Assembly (NCBI RefSeq): GCF_905371695.1
Contig: NZ_CAJPMA010000039.1
Location: 1 to 15,505, forward strand
Reading direction: 5' to 3'
From: an uncultured Campylobacter sp.
GTDB taxonomy: Bacteria > Campylobacterota > Campylobacteria > Campylobacterales > Campylobacteraceae
Length of the DNA: 15,505 bases
The position numbers and the translations under genes are program-made. Below, piece by piece: positions 13,864 to 15,505 of this stretch. The stretch's first letter is position 1. Each line of letters begins with the position of its first letter. Below the pieces are notes generated by a model. The model saw only the letters and a program-made list of their open reading frames with translations, was not told where the DNA came from and searched no databases.

Positions 13864-14910
13864 TTGAATAGAATGAGTATCGACGAAGCGGTGGAGCTTA
13901 TAGAAAGCGCGCCGCTTCACGAGCTAGGCGCGATGGCTTACGCTAAAAAACGCGAGCTGCATCCGGAAAAAATCACGACTTTTATCGTAGATAGAAATAT
14001 AAATTACACGAACGTTTGCTGGGTAGACTGCAAATTTTGCGCGTTTTACAGACATGCGAGAGAGGACGAAGCCTACGTGCTTAGCTTTGAGGAGATCGGC
14101 GCAAAAATCGAGGAGCTAATCGCCATCGGCGGAACGCAAATTTTGTTTCAAGGCGGCGTGCATCCGAAGCTTAAAATCGAGTGGTACGAGGATCTCGTGG
14201 AGTTTATCGCTAAAAAATATCCTAGCGTTACGATACACGGATTTTCGGCGATCGAGATAGATTATATAGCTAAAATTTCTAAAATTTCGACGCTTGAAGT
14301 TTTAAAGCGCCTAAAAAATAAGGGGCTTTATTCGATGCCCGGAGCCGGCGCGGAAATTTTAAGCGACCGAGTAAGAGAGCTCGTAGCCCCTAAAAAATGC
14401 GACACGGCTACGTGGCTGCGTATTCATAAAGAAGCTCATAGCGTCGGCGTAAAGACCACGGCTACGATGATGTTCGGCACCGTAGAAACTACGCGCGAGA
14501 TCGTGGAGCACTGGGAGTATATTAGACGCTTGCAAGACGAGACGGGCGGGTTTAGGGCGTTTATCCTGTGGAGCTTTCAAGGAGCGAATACGAAGTTACT
14601 AGCCGAGCGCCCCGATATCGTAAAACAAAGCTCGAATCGATATTTACGCCTACTCGCCGTTTCTAGGCTATTTTTGGATAATTTTAAAAATATCCAAAGC
14701 AGCTGGGTTACGCAAGGCAGCTACGTGGGGCAGCTCGCGCTAAAATTCGGCGCGAACGATCTGGGTAGTACCATGATGGAGGAAAACGTCGTGCGCGCGG
14801 CGGGAGCCAGCTACCGAATGAATCAAGAGCAGATGATCGAGCTTATTAAAGACGTAGGCGAGACGCCCGCGAAACGAAATACGAATTACGATATTTTGGA
14901 GAAATACTGA
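13864..14910 (+). CDS. mqnC: MqnC, cyclic dehypoxanthinyl futalosine synthase (radical SAM)
   Basis: MqnC cyclises dehypoxanthine futalosine in the futalosine pathway to menaquinone, the respiratory quinone of Campylobacter. The 348-residue length fits. The radical SAM cluster motif CWVDCKFC supplies C52, C56 and C59. Also typical are NYTNVCW before it, FYRHAREDEAYVLS after it, GGTQILFQGGVHP and GFSAIEI in the barrel, PGAGAEIL, and TTATMMFGTVET. The start is probably TTG at 13864, because AAAGG (13852-13856) is seven bases away; the ATG three codons later would be too far from it. The stop overlaps the next start (TGATG), so the M16 gene is coupled. The related enzyme MqnE has a different N-terminal context, so MqnC is the better call. 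Confidence 0.92.
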   Translation: MNRMSIDEAVELIESAPLHELGAMAYAKKRELHPEKITTFIVDRNINYTNVCWVDCKFCAFYRHAREDEAYVLSFEEIGAKIEELIAIGGTQILFQGGVHPKLKIEWYEDLVEFIAKKYPSVTIHGFSAIEIDYIAKISKISTLEVLKRLKNKGLYSMPGAGAEILSDRVRELVAPKKCDTATWLRIHKEAHSVGVKTTATMMFGTVETTREIVEHWEYIRRLQDETGGFRAFILWSFQGANTKLLAERPDIVKQSSNRYLRLLAVSRLFLDNFKNIQSSWVTQGSYVGQLALKFGANDLGSTMMEENVVRAAGASYRMNQEQMIELIKDVGETPAKRNTNYDILEKY

Positions 14911-15505
14911 TGAAAATTTTACATTTAGACGTTAAAGGCGCAAAAATTCCCGTAGTTTTCGAAAGCTCGAAGCAGCTGCCCGTAGCCGCCGTAAAGCTCG
15001 TATTTAAGGTAGCGGGCGCTTGCCGCGACGGGAAGACGGCGGGACTTGCGGCGATGGCTGCTAATATACTAAACGAAGGCACGCTAAGCTTAGGCAGCGC
15101 CGAATTTGCGCGGCTTCTTGAAATGCGCGCGATTAACCTAGGCGCGGACGCGGGGTTTGAGACGCTTACGATTAGCCTAAACTGCCTAAAAGAGCACCTT
15201 ATCTACGCGTGCGAGATGCTAGGCGCGCTTTTAAGGGAGCCTAATCTAACAAATGAGGCGCTAGAACGCTGCAAGGCCGTAACTTTGGGCGAGATAGCCG
15301 CTAGCGAGGATGATTTCGATCACGTAGCGCGCTGCGGATTGATGGAAATTTTATATCCAAAAACTCCGCTAGCCTACGCAAATTTCGGCACGGCAAAAAG
15401 CGTTGAGAATATGAAATTAGAGCAGGTTAAGGATTTTATTAAAACGCATCTAAATTTGGCGAATTTATTTATCTCGATGGGTGGCGACGTAAGCGAGAAA
15501 GAGTG
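14910..15505 (+). CDS. M16 (insulinase/PqqL-like) family protein, N-terminal part, catalytic motif not conserved
   Basis: The gene runs off the right edge; 198 codons are visible. M16 proteases are zinc enzymes with an HxxEH motif inside GLAHFLEHMLFKGT-like helices. Here the matching helix reads GLAAMAANILNEGT (residues 45-58), so both His and the Glu are replaced. The helix and the NEGT turn are kept, as is the following ETLTISLNCLKEHL strand-helix. This suggests a non-catalytic M16 subunit, or one whose function is not proteolysis. It begins MKILHLDVKGAKIPVVFESS without a signal peptide, so it is cytoplasmic if the start is right. In C. jejuni a putative zinc protease (Cj0805, recalled) looks like the orthologue. 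It overlaps mqnC by one base. Confidence 0.82.
   Translation, partial: MKILHLDVKGAKIPVVFESSKQLPVAAVKLVFKVAGACRDGKTAGLAAMAANILNEGTLSLGSAEFARLLEMRAINLGADAGFETLTISLNCLKEHLIYACEMLGALLREPNLTNEALERCKAVTLGEIAASEDDFDHVARCGLMEILYPKTPLAYANFGTAKSVENMKLEQVKDFIKTHLNLANLFISMGGDVSEKE

Noticed and set aside
1..15505. CRISPR array, tRNA, insertion sequence or prophage genes
   Set aside because: No regular spaced repeats, tRNA-like folds, transposase or phage-type proteins were found on either strand by reading.

Overview
This window looks like core chromosome from a motile, moderately GC-rich Campylobacter. The oral/intestinal group around C. rectus, C. showae, C. curvus and C. concisus is my guess. Four things point there. 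The gene order folD / small c-type protein / hemL / two small membrane proteins / MFS / FliK-like / FlhX matches, from memory, the Cj0855-Cj0848c block of C. jejuni. CheB lacks a receiver domain, as in Campylobacter. Menaquinone is made by the futalosine route (MqnC). AAATTT-type words are very abundant, as is common in these genomes. I could not search a database, so the species is not settled.

Layout. A partial folD runs leftwards off the start of the window. Facing away from it is a long, tightly packed operon (about 302-6199): periplasmic cytochrome c, hemL, an AtpZ/AtpI-like protein, a four-helix membrane protein, an MFS transporter, a FliK-like protein and FlhX (a free-standing FlhB C-terminal domain). 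Two short candidate ORFs of 36 and 35 codons fill the only two larger gaps. If they are translated, every junction in the operon lies between a 17-nt overlap and a 2-nt gap. After an AT-rich hairpin comes a chemotaxis operon: a Cache-domain receptor, receiver-less CheB and CheR (6280-9375).

A leftward operon follows (9532-12379, read right to left): two lipoproteins with an NlpE-like CxxC domain, then an EntS-type MFS exporter. Divergent from it are an SPFH/stomatin gene and a short NfeD gene (12455-13804). Then come mqnC and the start of an M16 peptidase-family gene whose zinc motif is not conserved. It runs off the right end.

How the genes fit together. HemL makes the haem precursor 5-aminolevulinate, and the cytochrome beside it is a haem user. 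AtpZ and MqnC also belong to energy metabolism. FliK-like/FlhX and MCP/CheB/CheR serve flagellar secretion and chemotactic adaptation. The NlpE pair plus exporter looks like an envelope or metal-stress module, which is inference. Each of the two divergent intergenic regions holds a single TATNATA heptamer that reads as a -10 box on both strands. No tRNA, rRNA, CRISPR, insertion sequence or phage gene was seen, and no gene-free stretch exceeds about 160 bases. I found no clear new defence or mobile system. The least ordinary items are the composite NlpE/MFS module, the possible coupling ORFs, the inactive-looking M16 protein and the AAATTT excess.
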